Positions 6,314 through 14,585 of a stretch of 15,317 nucleotides of DNA are shown here, in pieces. The stretch comes from Eubacterium sp. (GTDB taxonomy: Bacteria; Bacillota; Clostridia; Lachnospirales; Lachnospiraceae): positions 1 through 15,317 of the forward strand of contig JAILAS010000085.1 in the NCBI GenBank assembly GCA_024681495.1, given 5' to 3'. The position numbers and the translations under genes are program-made. A model generated the notes under the pieces. The model made no database searches. It was not told where the DNA came from and saw nothing but the letters and a program-made list of their open reading frames with translations. Numbering within the stretch: position 1 is the stretch's first letter; the number at the start of each line of letters is the position of its first letter.

Positions 6314-8856
6314 GAACAGGATTGAACATAGATATCAGGATAAACATAAAAAAGGTGATAATTCTCGCGGTGATTTTCGTGGTCGCCCTGGTCATCTTTT
6401 CTTTGCGTGAGCAAAACACGGGAACAGTAGAGGACGCCGGCTCCATGGCCGAGGCGACCTTCCCCGTGCTCTACTTCCAATACGATGGCTCGAATATAAA
6501 CGAGTGCCACGGCTACGCCAACGAGATGGACATTACCACCATGCGCGACTGCGTGACTCCCGTCGGCGATTCGCTGGAGCTCTCCTTCGAGCTCGACAAG
6601 TACGGCGCCGGGATAAAGGGGATTTCGTACAGCGTACGGACGACTGTGGACGACCGACTCCTCGAGGAGGAGGAGATCGAGGATATTACAGACGGCGGAG
6701 ACACCGTGACGGGCACCATCTCTCTCGGTAACCTCATGGACGAGGACGAGGAATACGTGCTGACCCTGGCGGTGACCACCGAGGATCTGGGAGTCATCTA
6801 CTACTACACTAACATCAGGCTCGAGGGCGACGCCGCCGTTTCCGAGGCCCTCGATTTCGTGAAGAACTTCAACGAGGTCACCCTCTCGGGCTCCAATGGA
6901 TCGAAGATCGCCACCTACGTCGAGCCCGACTCTACGAATGAGAACGACGACCTCAGCTATGTTGACATAACATCCAGCCTCACCCAGATAATGTGGGCGG
7001 ACTTTGGTCCCACGCTGGAGACGGAGGTCACGGTGGACATATCCGATATAACGGACACCTACCAGTCCTTCGTGCTTAGGTACAGCGTGACCGGCACGTC
7101 GGACGAGGCCCAGGGCCACGTTTACGAGGTGGAGGAGTACTACCGCGTCCGCGTGGGCGAAGAGCGAACCTACCTTATAGAGTACGAGCGAACCACGAAC
7201 CAGCAGTTCGACGAAACCGCGGAGGTCTATGCCGACTCGTCCATCTGCCTGGGAGTGAGGGACTCCGACGTCGACTACGTCTCCAACGATACTGGCACGC
7301 TGGCGGCCTTCGTACAGGAGGGAGAGCTCTACCTCTACAACCAGCAGACCAACACGGTGGTGGACGTCTTCGGCTTCCTGGACGACAACGACACCGACAT
7401 CCGCGACCTCTACGGCGAGCACGACATTAAGATCTGCAGCATGGACGAGAGCGGATCCATCGAGTTCGTCGTCTACGGCTACATGAACCGCGGCGACTAC
7501 GAGGGCTACACCGGAGTGGGCGTCTATCGCTACGACCGCTCGGAGAACACCGTCCAGGAGGAGGTGTTCATTCCGTCCGATAAGTCCTACCAGGTCCTGG
7601 CGGCGCAGATGGACGAATTGTTTTATGTAAACTCTGAGAACGACTTCTTCCTCGTCTTCGACGGCACATTGTACAGCATCAACATGACCACCCAGAGCAC
7701 GGAGGCCGTGGTGAAGGACCTCGAGGAGGGCGCCTACGCATTCTCGGAGGAGTCGGGCTGCTTCGCCTACGTGAAGGACGTGAACGCCTCCGACACCATG
7801 TACATCATAAACCTGAACACCGACGTCACCACCGAGGTGTCGGCGACATCCGGCCACTACATACGCCCGCTCGCCTACCTCGACGAGGACCTCGTATACG
7901 GCGAGGCCGATTGCGACGACATAATCTACGACGTGGTCGGGCACGTGACCTTCCCCATGAGCACGCTCACCATCCTGGACAGCGATCTGTCCGTGATGAA
8001 GTCCTACGACGAGGGCAAGAAGTACGTGGTATCCGTCTACACCGAGGAGAACACCCTCCACATGGAGAGGATAACGATAAGCGACGGGGTGGTTAAGGAG
8101 GCCTCTGAGGACACCATCATCAACTACGAGGACGCATCCGCTACCGACGCGAAGATAAACCCGACCTACACGGATGACATCATCCAGACCCAGGTCTACC
8201 TGACGTTCACCGAGGAACTCGACGACGACTCGCCCAGGGTTGTGGAGGGCGACATCGCCGTGACCGACAATCCGCAGCAGGTCGACGTTCTTCAGAGCAC
8301 TATTGACGGCCTGTACTACTATGTATACAGGTCGCTCGAGATAGTCGAGAGTGGAATGGTGGCCAGCGGGCGCATCAGCCTGGCCGATGAGACTGGCGGC
8401 GTGGTCGTCTCCTCGAGGGGCCGCATCATCTGGAACAGGGACAGGCTCGACGAGATAGAACTCTCGGGCGTTAAGGTCCCCGACAGCGCATCGGATGCGT
8501 CCACCATCGCCAAGTGCATCGACGCCATACTCGAGTACGAGGAGATATCGAACAACTCCGAGTCATACCTGGAGGACGGACTCTCCGTTTACGAGACCAT
8601 GTCTACGGTTCTCGAGGACAGGACCGTGCTCGACCTGTGCGGCTGCACCGTCGAGGAGGTGCTGAACTACGTGTCCGCGGGCACGCCCGTCCTGGCGTTT
8701 ACCGACGACGATGAGGCAGTACTCATTGTCGGCTACGACGAGTACAACACCATCCTGTTCTATCCCGAGTCGGGAGAGAGCGACTACTACGGGCTGGAGG
8801 ATTCCGAGACTCTGTTCTCCGGCGCCGGCAGCATCTATTACGGATACACCGACTGA
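6310..8856 (+). CDS. Membrane-anchored extracytoplasmic protein with a C-terminal C39-like, apparently inactive peptidase fold
   Basis: An 848-residue, very acidic protein. K14-K15 followed by a single hydrophobic helix (16-32) with no cleavage or lipobox motif predicts an N-terminal membrane anchor with the rest outside. Residues about 50-330 are beta-rich. About 330-650 contain repeated hydrophobic strand pairs (ELYLYNQQT, TLYSINMTTQ, TMYIINLNT) that read like beta-propeller blades. The last 120 residues resemble the C39-like papain fold: a helix IAKCIDAILEYE, then GCTVEEVLNYVSAGTPVLAF (778-797), then AVLIVGYD (803-810) and YP (818-819). By hand alignment the catalytic Cys and His positions appear replaced (Thr or nearby residue; E802). 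The ATGA overlap with the kinase suggests a sensor or signal-delivery partner. I recall similar unnamed proteins beside two-component genes in Lachnospiraceae, but function is unknown. Confidence 0.8.
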   Translation: MRTGLNIDIRINIKKVIILAVIFVVALVIFSLREQNTGTVEDAGSMAEATFPVLYFQYDGSNINECHGYANEMDITTMRDCVTPVGDSLELSFELDKYGAGIKGISYSVRTTVDDRLLEEEEIEDITDGGDTVTGTISLGNLMDEDEEYVLTLAVTTEDLGVIYYYTNIRLEGDAAVSEALDFVKNFNEVTLSGSNGSKIATYVEPDSTNENDDLSYVDITSSLTQIMWADFGPTLETEVTVDISDITDTYQSFVLRYSVTGTSDEAQGHVYEVEEYYRVRVGEERTYLIEYERTTNQQFDETAEVYADSSICLGVRDSDVDYVSNDTGTLAAFVQEGELYLYNQQTNTVVDVFGFLDDNDTDIRDLYGEHDIKICSMDESGSIEFVVYGYMNRGDYEGYTGVGVYRYDRSENTVQEEVFIPSDKSYQVLAAQMDELFYVNSENDFFLVFDGTLYSINMTTQSTEAVVKDLEEGAYAFSEESGCFAYVKDVNASDTMYIINLNTDVTTEVSATSGHYIRPLAYLDEDLVYGEADCDDIIYDVVGHVTFPMSTLTILDSDLSVMKSYDEGKKYVVSVYTEENTLHMERITISDGVVKEASEDTIINYEDASATDAKINPTYTDDIIQTQVYLTFTEELDDDSPRVVEGDIAVTDNPQQVDVLQSTIDGLYYYVYRSLEIVESGMVASGRISLADETGGVVVSSRGRIIWNRDRLDEIELSGVKVPDSASDASTIAKCIDAILEYEEISNNSESYLEDGLSVYETMSTVLEDRTVLDLCGCTVEEVLNYVSAGTPVLAFTDDDEAVLIVGYDEYNTILFYPESGESDYYGLEDSETLFSGAGSIYYGYTD

Positions 8857-8871
8857 CGTGGAGTGGGGGAT

Positions 8872-10050
8872 ATGAAAAGACTGCTTTGGCTGTGCCTGGG
8901 GGCATGTGTGTTATTTACCACCGGGTGCGGGGACAATGTGAATACCGGGCCGTCAGAGTCGGCCGATGCCGCATCGACGGCGCCGGAATTTCCGTATAGG
9001 ACGGTGGATGAGGCGTGGGCAACCGATACGTCGGGGGATGCCGCATTGGCGGCCGCCTCGGGCGACGCATATTCGGTAGCTGAGAGCGTAAGGCCCGAGG
9101 AGACGGAGATTACTATAAGCTTCGCGGGCGACTGCGCCCTCGGAAAGCTCCAGATGTATGGCCACGACGGGACAGTGGAGGCGTATTACGATTCGTACGG
9201 GCCGGAGTACTTCTTTCAGAACGTGCGGGACGTCTTCGAGGAGGACGATCTGACCGTGGTGAACCTCGAGTGCGTTCTGACGGAGGAGACGCAGCGGGTG
9301 ATTAAGACCTACAATATCAAGGGCAAGCCCGAGTATACGTCGATTCTTACCGCCGGTTCCATCGAGGCGGTCAGCCTGGGGAATAATCACAGCCGCGACT
9401 ACGGTGAAAAGAGCCTCACGGACACCGAGGAGGCGCTCGATGAGGCCGGGGTGGCGTATGCCATCGAGGACGTGACGGCGATGTGCACCACGGACGACGG
9501 CGTGAAGATCGGGCTGGTGAGCGCGGACCTTCTATACAGCGACCAGGAGCGTTATGTGTACGAGGGCATTGAGAGCCTGCGCGAGGACGGGGCGGATCTG
9601 GTGTTCGCGCTGTGCCATTGGGGTATTGAGTATCAGTACTATCCGACGCAGGCGCAGCAGGACTGGGCGCACGCGTTTATTGACGCCGGGGCCGATGCGG
9701 TGATTGGCTGTCATCCGCATGTCATCGAGAGCATGGAGGTGTATAATGGGAAGGTCATCTGCTACAGCCTCGGGAACTTCTCGTTCGGCGCGAACAGAAA
9801 TCCCCGGGATAAGGCATCCATGATCTATCAGCAGACGTTCACCTTTGTGGACGGGGAGCTTAGGGACGAGGGAATCGACGCGCGCGTCATCCCGTGCAGG
9901 CTCAGCGGTTCCACGTCATATAACGATTATTCCCCCGTCATCCTCGAGGGAGACGAGGGGCAGCAGGTTTTGGACAGGCTCAACGAGTATTCGTCGCCGT
10001 ACAGCGGATTACACCTGGACGAGGACGGGACTCTTTCCATAGAAGATTAG
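8872..10050 (+). CDS. CapA-family (PGA_cap) metallophosphatase-like lipoprotein
   Basis: A 392-residue lipoprotein. MKRLLWLCL begins a short signal peptide ending in a relaxed lipobox TTGC (Cys19). I prefer ATG 8872 to the in-frame GTG at 8863, since it puts the positive charges at the signal peptide start and uses GGAG (8860-8863). After a low-complexity linker (about 20-78), the CapA domain shows its metal-site motifs: FAGD (D87), NLE, GNNH (170-173), HWGIE (249-253), GCHPH (279-283) and SLGNF (299-303). CapA/PgsA proteins act outside the membrane in poly-gamma-glutamate capsule formation, but many Firmicutes carry CapA paralogues without the synthetase genes, as here, and their role is open. 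It follows the previous gene by 15 bases and precedes the nitroreductase by 23. Confidence 0.88.
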   Translation: MKRLLWLCLGACVLFTTGCGDNVNTGPSESADAASTAPEFPYRTVDEAWATDTSGDAALAAASGDAYSVAESVRPEETEITISFAGDCALGKLQMYGHDGTVEAYYDSYGPEYFFQNVRDVFEEDDLTVVNLECVLTEETQRVIKTYNIKGKPEYTSILTAGSIEAVSLGNNHSRDYGEKSLTDTEEALDEAGVAYAIEDVTAMCTTDDGVKIGLVSADLLYSDQERYVYEGIESLREDGADLVFALCHWGIEYQYYPTQAQQDWAHAFIDAGADAVIGCHPHVIESMEVYNGKVICYSLGNFSFGANRNPRDKASMIYQQTFTFVDGELRDEGIDARVIPCRLSGSTSYNDYSPVILEGDEGQQVLDRLNEYSSPYSGLHLDEDGTLSIED

Positions 10051-10059
10051 GCATATATT

Positions 10060-10066
10060 AAGGAGG
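10060..10066 (+). promoter_or_regulatory. Strong ribosome binding site for the nitroreductase
   Basis: AAGGAGG, seven bases before the ATG at 10074. It is the strongest site in the run, so the nitroreductase may be translated more than its neighbours from a shared message. Confidence 0.7.
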
Positions 10067-10073
10067 AAACACA

Positions 10074-10616
10074 ATGGATTTCAAGGAAGCAGTAGAGAGC
10101 AGGAGAAGCATTCGCAAGTACACCGATCAGAAGGTGGAGCGCGAGAAGATAGAGGAGATCGTTCGCCTGGCGTCGTTCTCTCCCTCGTGGAAGAACGTGC
10201 AGGCCACGTCGTTTGTAGTGGTTGAGGACGAGGAGATTAAGTCAAATATCGCCGCTGACTGCGTGCTCGGATTCGAGTACAATACGAAGACCATGAACAG
10301 GGCGGCCGCACTCGCCATCGTCACCGTGAAGCACGGACTCAGCGGATTCGAGAAGGACGGATCCTTCTCCACGTCCAAGGAGGACCGCTGGGAGGTGTTC
10401 GATGCCGGAATCGCCACCCAGACATTCTGCCTGGCAGCGCATGAGCAGGGGATAGGTACCTGCGTGCTCGGTATCTTCGACGAGGCCAAGGTGCGTGAGG
10501 TGCTCGGGCTTTCCGATGACACTGTTGTGGCTGCCATCGTTACACTCGGGTATGCCGAGAAGGCACCCGCCATGCCGCCGCGTAAGAGCGTGGACGAGCT
10601 TCTTACCATAGTATAA
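10074..10616 (+). CDS. Nitroreductase-family FMN oxidoreductase
   Basis: A 180-residue cytoplasmic flavoprotein of the usual size. The N-terminal ESRRSIRKYTDQKV (8-21) is the FMN-phosphate binding signature. ASFSPSWKNVQATSFVVV follows, here with a Trp-Lys in place of the frequent Ser-Xaa-Asn pattern. Near the C-terminus GIGTCVLGIFDE and the VTLGYAEKAPAMPPRK segment complete the fold. Such enzymes use NAD(P)H to reduce nitro groups, quinones or flavins, and the physiological substrate cannot be told from sequence. The gene sits between the CapA-like lipoprotein and a YesM-type kinase that starts six bases after its stop, so it is probably part of the same transcript. Why a reductase sits among signalling genes is not clear. 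Confidence 0.9.
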   Translation: MDFKEAVESRRSIRKYTDQKVEREKIEEIVRLASFSPSWKNVQATSFVVVEDEEIKSNIAADCVLGFEYNTKTMNRAAALAIVTVKHGLSGFEKDGSFSTSKEDRWEVFDAGIATQTFCLAAHEQGIGTCVLGIFDEAKVREVLGLSDDTVVAAIVTLGYAEKAPAMPPRKSVDELLTIV

Positions 10617-10622
10617 GGGACT

Positions 10623-12437
10623 ATGTACGACAGGGTCTTTCCGCGAAAAAAATCATTGCGCAGGGCCATTCTGGCTATGAGCGCCGGGTGCACGTTTCTC
10701 GCCCTGGTGCTCCTTGCCATGTCTTTTCAGATTACATCCAGAAAACAGATTCGCGATGAGTCGCTTAGCGAGAGCAGCGTCACACTTGAGCGGATGCAGG
10801 ACGAAATAGGGGACTACATCCACGAACTCACCGTTAAGATGCAGACGTTCTACACGGAGACCGCCCTGGTAAACAATATGCGCAACCGCCTCGTAGGTGG
10901 CGGCAATTACAGGGACTTCTACTGGACCGCGCGAAACTTTGCGACGAACAGATTCGACAGCTCCGATGGCCTGAGGGCGTTGTATATCTATGACTGTAAT
11001 GACGACATTGTGAGCAATTACAGGATGAACGTGGTGGCATATCCGCGCGACCTCTACGATGCCGACATGGATGTGAACACGCTGAGCCTCATCCGTTATC
11101 TGTCTTCGGAGGATACGGACATGCTCATATCGGGCTACTACAATGAGACTGCCGGCGAAGACGTGATAAGAATCGTTATGAGGCTGCACACCTACGATGA
11201 TAAGAGGACGCAGTACGGTTATCTTATATGTGACTTCGCCGTCAACGAGCTAAACAGCATAATGTCCAAGTACAGCTCATCCGATGAGCTTGTCACCTGG
11301 ATTCAGCCCACCGGCGATATTTCGCTTCACGTAGTAGGGGACAATTCCGGCGCATCCGACGTCTACGACGAACTGAGCGATGTCATACGTCTTTCGTCTT
11401 CCTACGATGATTTCGCCTTCAATGAGGAATATGGTAATTTTTACCTGAGTATGTCGCGTTCTCAGGATTATGATTTCTGCGTCTACAGGCTTACGCCTCA
11501 GGTGCTCGTCATGGCTACCCAGCGGACGCTGGTCAGGACGCTGGTTTTGATTGCGCTTGTGATGGGGGTTATAACGGTCTTTCTTAGCCTGAGGATATCG
11601 AACCACATCTTCAAGCCTCTCGAGGAGATGAGGGACAGGGTAATTCGAATCCGCTCCGGTGAGACGGATTTGCGCATGGAGCCTCAGGGCTGGAGCGAGG
11701 AGTTGGAACTTTTGGGGACGGAGTTCAATGAGCTCCTTGACCAGATTGACAGCATGATGAAGGATAAGTATCAGTCGGAGATGCTAATAGAGAGGACGGA
11801 GTACCAGGCGCTTCAGGCGCAGATTAACCCGCACTTTTTATACAACACTCTGGATACGATGAGCAGTATCGCCAATGCGCAAAAATGCGTTCTGGTGAGC
11901 GGGTTGTGTCAGTCTCTCTCGGCCATATTCCGTTACAGTCTGGACATATCGGACAGCCTCTCTACCGTTCAGAAGGAGCTTGCCCATGTGCGAAACTACC
12001 TCTATGTCATGGATGTGAGGAACGGTTCGGACACGGGGTGTGTCTTCGAGGTCGATGAGGATACGATGGAGGATGCCATCCCCCGAATCACGTTGCAGCC
12101 AATAGTGGAGAACGCCATAAACCACGGGCTTCGAAACGTCAGGAGGAAGGATAAGAAGATACGCATCAGCGCTCATCACGTCGGTGACAATCTGGTGGTG
12201 GAGATAGAGGACAATGGCATCGGAATGGATGCGGACGAATTCAACGAGGCGCTCGAGAGGAATGATCTGCATCGCATTGAGAGCGGGAAGTCCATCGGAA
12301 TCCTTAACGTGAACGCCAGGCTTAAGAAGGCCTTTGGTGACGGTTACGGTGTGCGCGTTGAAAGTGTTCCGGGCGAAGGAACAGTGGTGATTTTGACATT
12401 GCCGGCCGGAAAGGGGGGCAATGAGGGTGTCGACTAA
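10623..12437 (+). CDS. YesM-type (LytS/His_kinase family) sensor histidine kinase
   Basis: A 604-residue membrane kinase. TM1 is at about 15-35, a large extracytoplasmic sensor region of about 265 residues follows, and TM2 is at about 303-323. A HAMP linker comes next (about 324-376). The His_kinase domain carries phospho-acceptor H404 in QAQINPHFLYNTLD. The ATPase domain has the N-box IVENAINHG (N497), DNGIGM (530-535) and GILNVNARL. The architecture is the one that pairs with YesN-type AraC regulators in Firmicutes, often controlling carbohydrate uptake. The ribosome site is weak (AGGG a few bases before the ATG), so translation probably relies on coupling to the nitroreductase. The stop overlaps the start of the regulator by 17 bases. 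The ligand may be reported by a binding protein such as the one at the right edge; that is inference. Confidence 0.93.
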   Translation: MYDRVFPRKKSLRRAILAMSAGCTFLALVLLAMSFQITSRKQIRDESLSESSVTLERMQDEIGDYIHELTVKMQTFYTETALVNNMRNRLVGGGNYRDFYWTARNFATNRFDSSDGLRALYIYDCNDDIVSNYRMNVVAYPRDLYDADMDVNTLSLIRYLSSEDTDMLISGYYNETAGEDVIRIVMRLHTYDDKRTQYGYLICDFAVNELNSIMSKYSSSDELVTWIQPTGDISLHVVGDNSGASDVYDELSDVIRLSSSYDDFAFNEEYGNFYLSMSRSQDYDFCVYRLTPQVLVMATQRTLVRTLVLIALVMGVITVFLSLRISNHIFKPLEEMRDRVIRIRSGETDLRMEPQGWSEELELLGTEFNELLDQIDSMMKDKYQSEMLIERTEYQALQAQINPHFLYNTLDTMSSIANAQKCVLVSGLCQSLSAIFRYSLDISDSLSTVQKELAHVRNYLYVMDVRNGSDTGCVFEVDEDTMEDAIPRITLQPIVENAINHGLRNVRRKDKKIRISAHHVGDNLVVEIEDNGIGMDADEFNEALERNDLHRIESGKSIGILNVNARLKKAFGDGYGVRVESVPGEGTVVILTLPAGKGGNEGVD

Positions 12438-14025
12438 AAGGTATAAAGTATTAATTGCAGATGACGAATACTGGAGCAGGGAAAACATAAAGCATCTGAT
12501 TCCCTGGGAGCTCTACGACATTGAACTTTTGGACGCGGCCTGCGACGGGGAAGAAGTTCTCGAGAGGATTCCCGAAGAGAGGCCGGACATCGTCATGACG
12601 GATGTAAACATGCCGTTTGTGGACGGGCTCGAGCTGATAAGGCAGATAAAGGAAAAGTATCCGGATATCATTACGGTAGCCATAAGCGGATACGACGATT
12701 TCGAGAAGGTAAAGGGAGTGTTCGTCTCAGGCGGGCTGGACTATTTGCTTAAGCCCGTGACCAGGCAGCAGATGACGGAGGTTTTGACTAAGGCGCTTAG
12801 TATACTTGAGGAGCGCCAGAATACTCCTATGGAGGACAGAGGGAAATCGGTCAGGATGTCGTCCTTTCTGGAGGATACGGAGATGTCATCACTTCTGGCG
12901 GGCAGGCTGTACCATCCGAACGAACAGGTCTATATCCCCAGCAGCATGGAGTATGACAGGGTTCACGTTATACTTGTGAAGATTCATAAGATACAGCTTC
13001 TGACGTCCAAATACAGGAATGACATGACGGAGATGTCATACGATATAAAGGAGAGACTCAGGAAGGTTTTGGACGGGGTGGATGCCACGGTGTTTAACTT
13101 CAACCGTAAGGTAAACGAGTTTATGGTTTACATAAATTCTGCGAATCCCCCGATTGGGAATCTGGCGGGCGACATTGCGGGGGTGTTTGACCTCGATACT
13201 GAGGGGCCGGTTACCGTGGTGGTATGCAATGAGCCCGTGACGATGGACAATATTGCATCCTGCTACAGAAACCTGGTGTCCGGAATGATGTTTAGGCCAT
13301 TTAAGATGGAACATTTCGTCACCGGATGCGAGCGGGTTGGAGAGGTTATGATGAAGAACCGGCTCAGGAGATCGCAGGAGAAGGAGCTTCGCCGGGCGGT
13401 GGCTGAGGGGAAGCGTTCTGCCATAAGGAAGATTCTCTTCGACGAGGCCGGATTCTCGCATTGCGACGATGGCAGCTGGAGCCTGCTGGAGGTGACGCAG
13501 TTTCTCTCGAGGGTGGGAGGAATTATCTGGTCCGAGGTGGAAGAGGACAATGAGCTCATACAGATGCGCGACGAGACCGAAGAGGCCTTTCGCTATTCAC
13601 AGATGGACATCGACAAGCAGACCATCCTGGATAACCTGAATCTGGTTATCGACACCGTCTGCCCGAAGAAGGAGATTTCGGAGGATGCGACGGTGGACGA
13701 CAGGGTGCAGGCGGTCAGGGATCTGATTGAGGAGAGGTATTTCGAGCATTTTACGCTCTCACAGATTGCCGAAAAGTACCATGTGGATCCCAGTTACCTG
13801 TCCAGGGTATTTTCGAGGAAGTTCGGGGAGAGCATAACCGCAATGCTTACCAGGATCAGAATTGAGCGGGCCAAGGAGCTCATGAGGCAGAAAAACCATA
13901 CGCTCGAGACAGTGTCGTTCGAGGTGGGTTATGATGATTACAATTATTTTAGCAGGGTATTCAGGAAGAATACGGGGGAGAGCCCCCGCGAGTACCGCAA
14001 GCGTCTTGAAAAAGAGGAGAAATGA
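12421..14025 (+). CDS. YesN-type response regulator with AraC DNA-binding domain
   Basis: A 534-residue regulator. The receiver domain (about 8-126) has the acidic pair in IADDE, phospho-acceptor D61 (MTDVNMPFVDG), SGYDDFE and K-P in LLKPV. A long middle region (about 140-425) without a recognisable motif is normal for YesN proteins. The C-terminal AraC domain (about 431-531) shows both helix-turn-helix units: TLSQIAEKYHVDPSYLSRVF and the second ending VGYDDYNYFSRVFRKNTG, then SPREYRK. The start overlaps the kinase stop by 17 bases and follows a G-rich ribosome site, so kinase and regulator are translationally coupled. The likely target is the substrate-binding protein promoter about 500 bases downstream, where a tandem ATGTCC repeat is seen. 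Confidence 0.94.
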   Translation: MRVSTKRYKVLIADDEYWSRENIKHLIPWELYDIELLDAACDGEEVLERIPEERPDIVMTDVNMPFVDGLELIRQIKEKYPDIITVAISGYDDFEKVKGVFVSGGLDYLLKPVTRQQMTEVLTKALSILEERQNTPMEDRGKSVRMSSFLEDTEMSSLLAGRLYHPNEQVYIPSSMEYDRVHVILVKIHKIQLLTSKYRNDMTEMSYDIKERLRKVLDGVDATVFNFNRKVNEFMVYINSANPPIGNLAGDIAGVFDLDTEGPVTVVVCNEPVTMDNIASCYRNLVSGMMFRPFKMEHFVTGCERVGEVMMKNRLRRSQEKELRRAVAEGKRSAIRKILFDEAGFSHCDDGSWSLLEVTQFLSRVGGIIWSEVEEDNELIQMRDETEEAFRYSQMDIDKQTILDNLNLVIDTVCPKKEISEDATVDDRVQAVRDLIEERYFEHFTLSQIAEKYHVDPSYLSRVFSRKFGESITAMLTRIRIERAKELMRQKNHTLETVSFEVGYDDYNYFSRVFRKNTGESPREYRKRLEKEEK

Positions 14026-14026
14026 C

Positions 14027-14464
14027 ATGAAAAGAAAAGTTTTGTTGATGATTACCTGTGTTTGCCTTATGGCGTTTATGCTTTCCGGATGCGGATGCTC
14101 ATCAGAGAGCGAGTCGGGAGATGACGGAGTCCTTGAAATCCTTGACTATGCGACCGTGACCTTCGAGGGGGAAAACGGTTCGGGAACTGCTAATGTCTCC
14201 ATCGATTATGACGGACTCGAGCTCGAGATGGTGGGCGGACAGGAGGCCCTCGACGAGCTCGATGACGTAGAAGATCTCGATGTGCTCGGGAACTATATGA
14301 GTCTGGCTGCGTCGCTGTCGTTTGATACGGATAAGTCCGACGGACTCTCGAACGGTGATACGGTGACTCTCACCGTTACCTACGACGAAGAGCTGGCCGA
14401 GAATGCCGGTGTGACGATTGGAGATGAGCTCAGCCGCACTTATACCGTGGAAGGACTCGAATAG
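14027..14464 (+). CDS. Small lipoprotein of unknown function
   Basis: A 145-residue protein starting one base after the regulator stop. The start at 14027 follows GAGGAG (14013-14018) by eight bases; the frame is open much further upstream inside the regulator gene but has no start signal there. MKRKVLLMITCVCLMAF plus lipobox LSGC (Cys22) marks a membrane-anchored lipoprotein. A short Ser/Glu linker follows, then one acidic, beta-rich domain of about 110 residues. Its pattern (TVTFEGENGSGTANV, LSNGDTVTLTVTYDEEL, YTVEGL) resembles an extracytoplasmic domain that I recall recurring in clostridial surface proteins, but I cannot name it. Its position directly after the YesM/YesN pair suggests an accessory role in sensing or at the cell surface; this is inference. 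Confidence 0.82.
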   Translation: MKRKVLLMITCVCLMAFMLSGCGCSSESESGDDGVLEILDYATVTFEGENGSGTANVSIDYDGLELEMVGGQEALDELDDVEDLDVLGNYMSLAASLSFDTDKSDGLSNGDTVTLTVTYDEELAENAGVTIGDELSRTYTVEGLE

Positions 14465-14518
14465 CGGTTGTATACATTTCTGCTTTTATTACAAAAAAAT
14501 CCTATTTATTAACAAAAT

Positions 14519-14535
14519 ATGTCCTAACGATGTCC
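14519..14535 (+). promoter_or_regulatory. Tandem ATGTCC repeat, candidate AraC-type operator
   Basis: ATGTCC occurs at 14519-14524 and again at 14530-14535, an 11-base period close to one helix turn. A related TCCTA at 14500-14504 recurs as TCCTA at 14522-14526, two turns away. The second copy ends four bases before a possible -35 box. Direct repeats on one face beside the -35 are the usual layout for AraC-family activators. Binding by the nearby YesN-type regulator is inferred. Confidence 0.4.
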
Positions 14536-14538
14536 GGC

Positions 14539-14567
14539 TTGTTTCATGCATAATCGAAATGTATCAG
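14539..14567 (+). promoter_or_regulatory. Weak candidate promoter for the substrate-binding protein
   Basis: TTGTTT (14539-14544), a 17-base spacer, TATCAG (14562-14567). It would give a leader of about 55 bases. Both boxes are imperfect, as expected if an activator is needed, but the assignment is tentative. Confidence 0.35.
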
Positions 14568-14585
14568 AGTCGGCACGAGATAGAC

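Noticed and set aside
6277..8061. A 594-codon open frame on the - strand, antisense to the 848-residue protein gene
   Set aside because: Its translation is Val/His/Leu/Asp-rich with no domain, no ribosome site and no membrane or signal motif. It reflects G+C-rich, Asp/Glu-rich codons in the true gene (GAC/GAG read in reverse).
10051..10066. TATATT before the nitroreductase as an internal promoter
   Set aside because: It abuts the AAGGAGG site, so transcription would start within or past the ribosome site. No -35 box is present.
14461..14500. A possible terminator after the small lipoprotein gene
   Set aside because: The region is AT-rich but contains no stable stem followed by a T-run. The partial pairing of TATACCG near the gene end with CGGTTGTATA is broken by an insertion.
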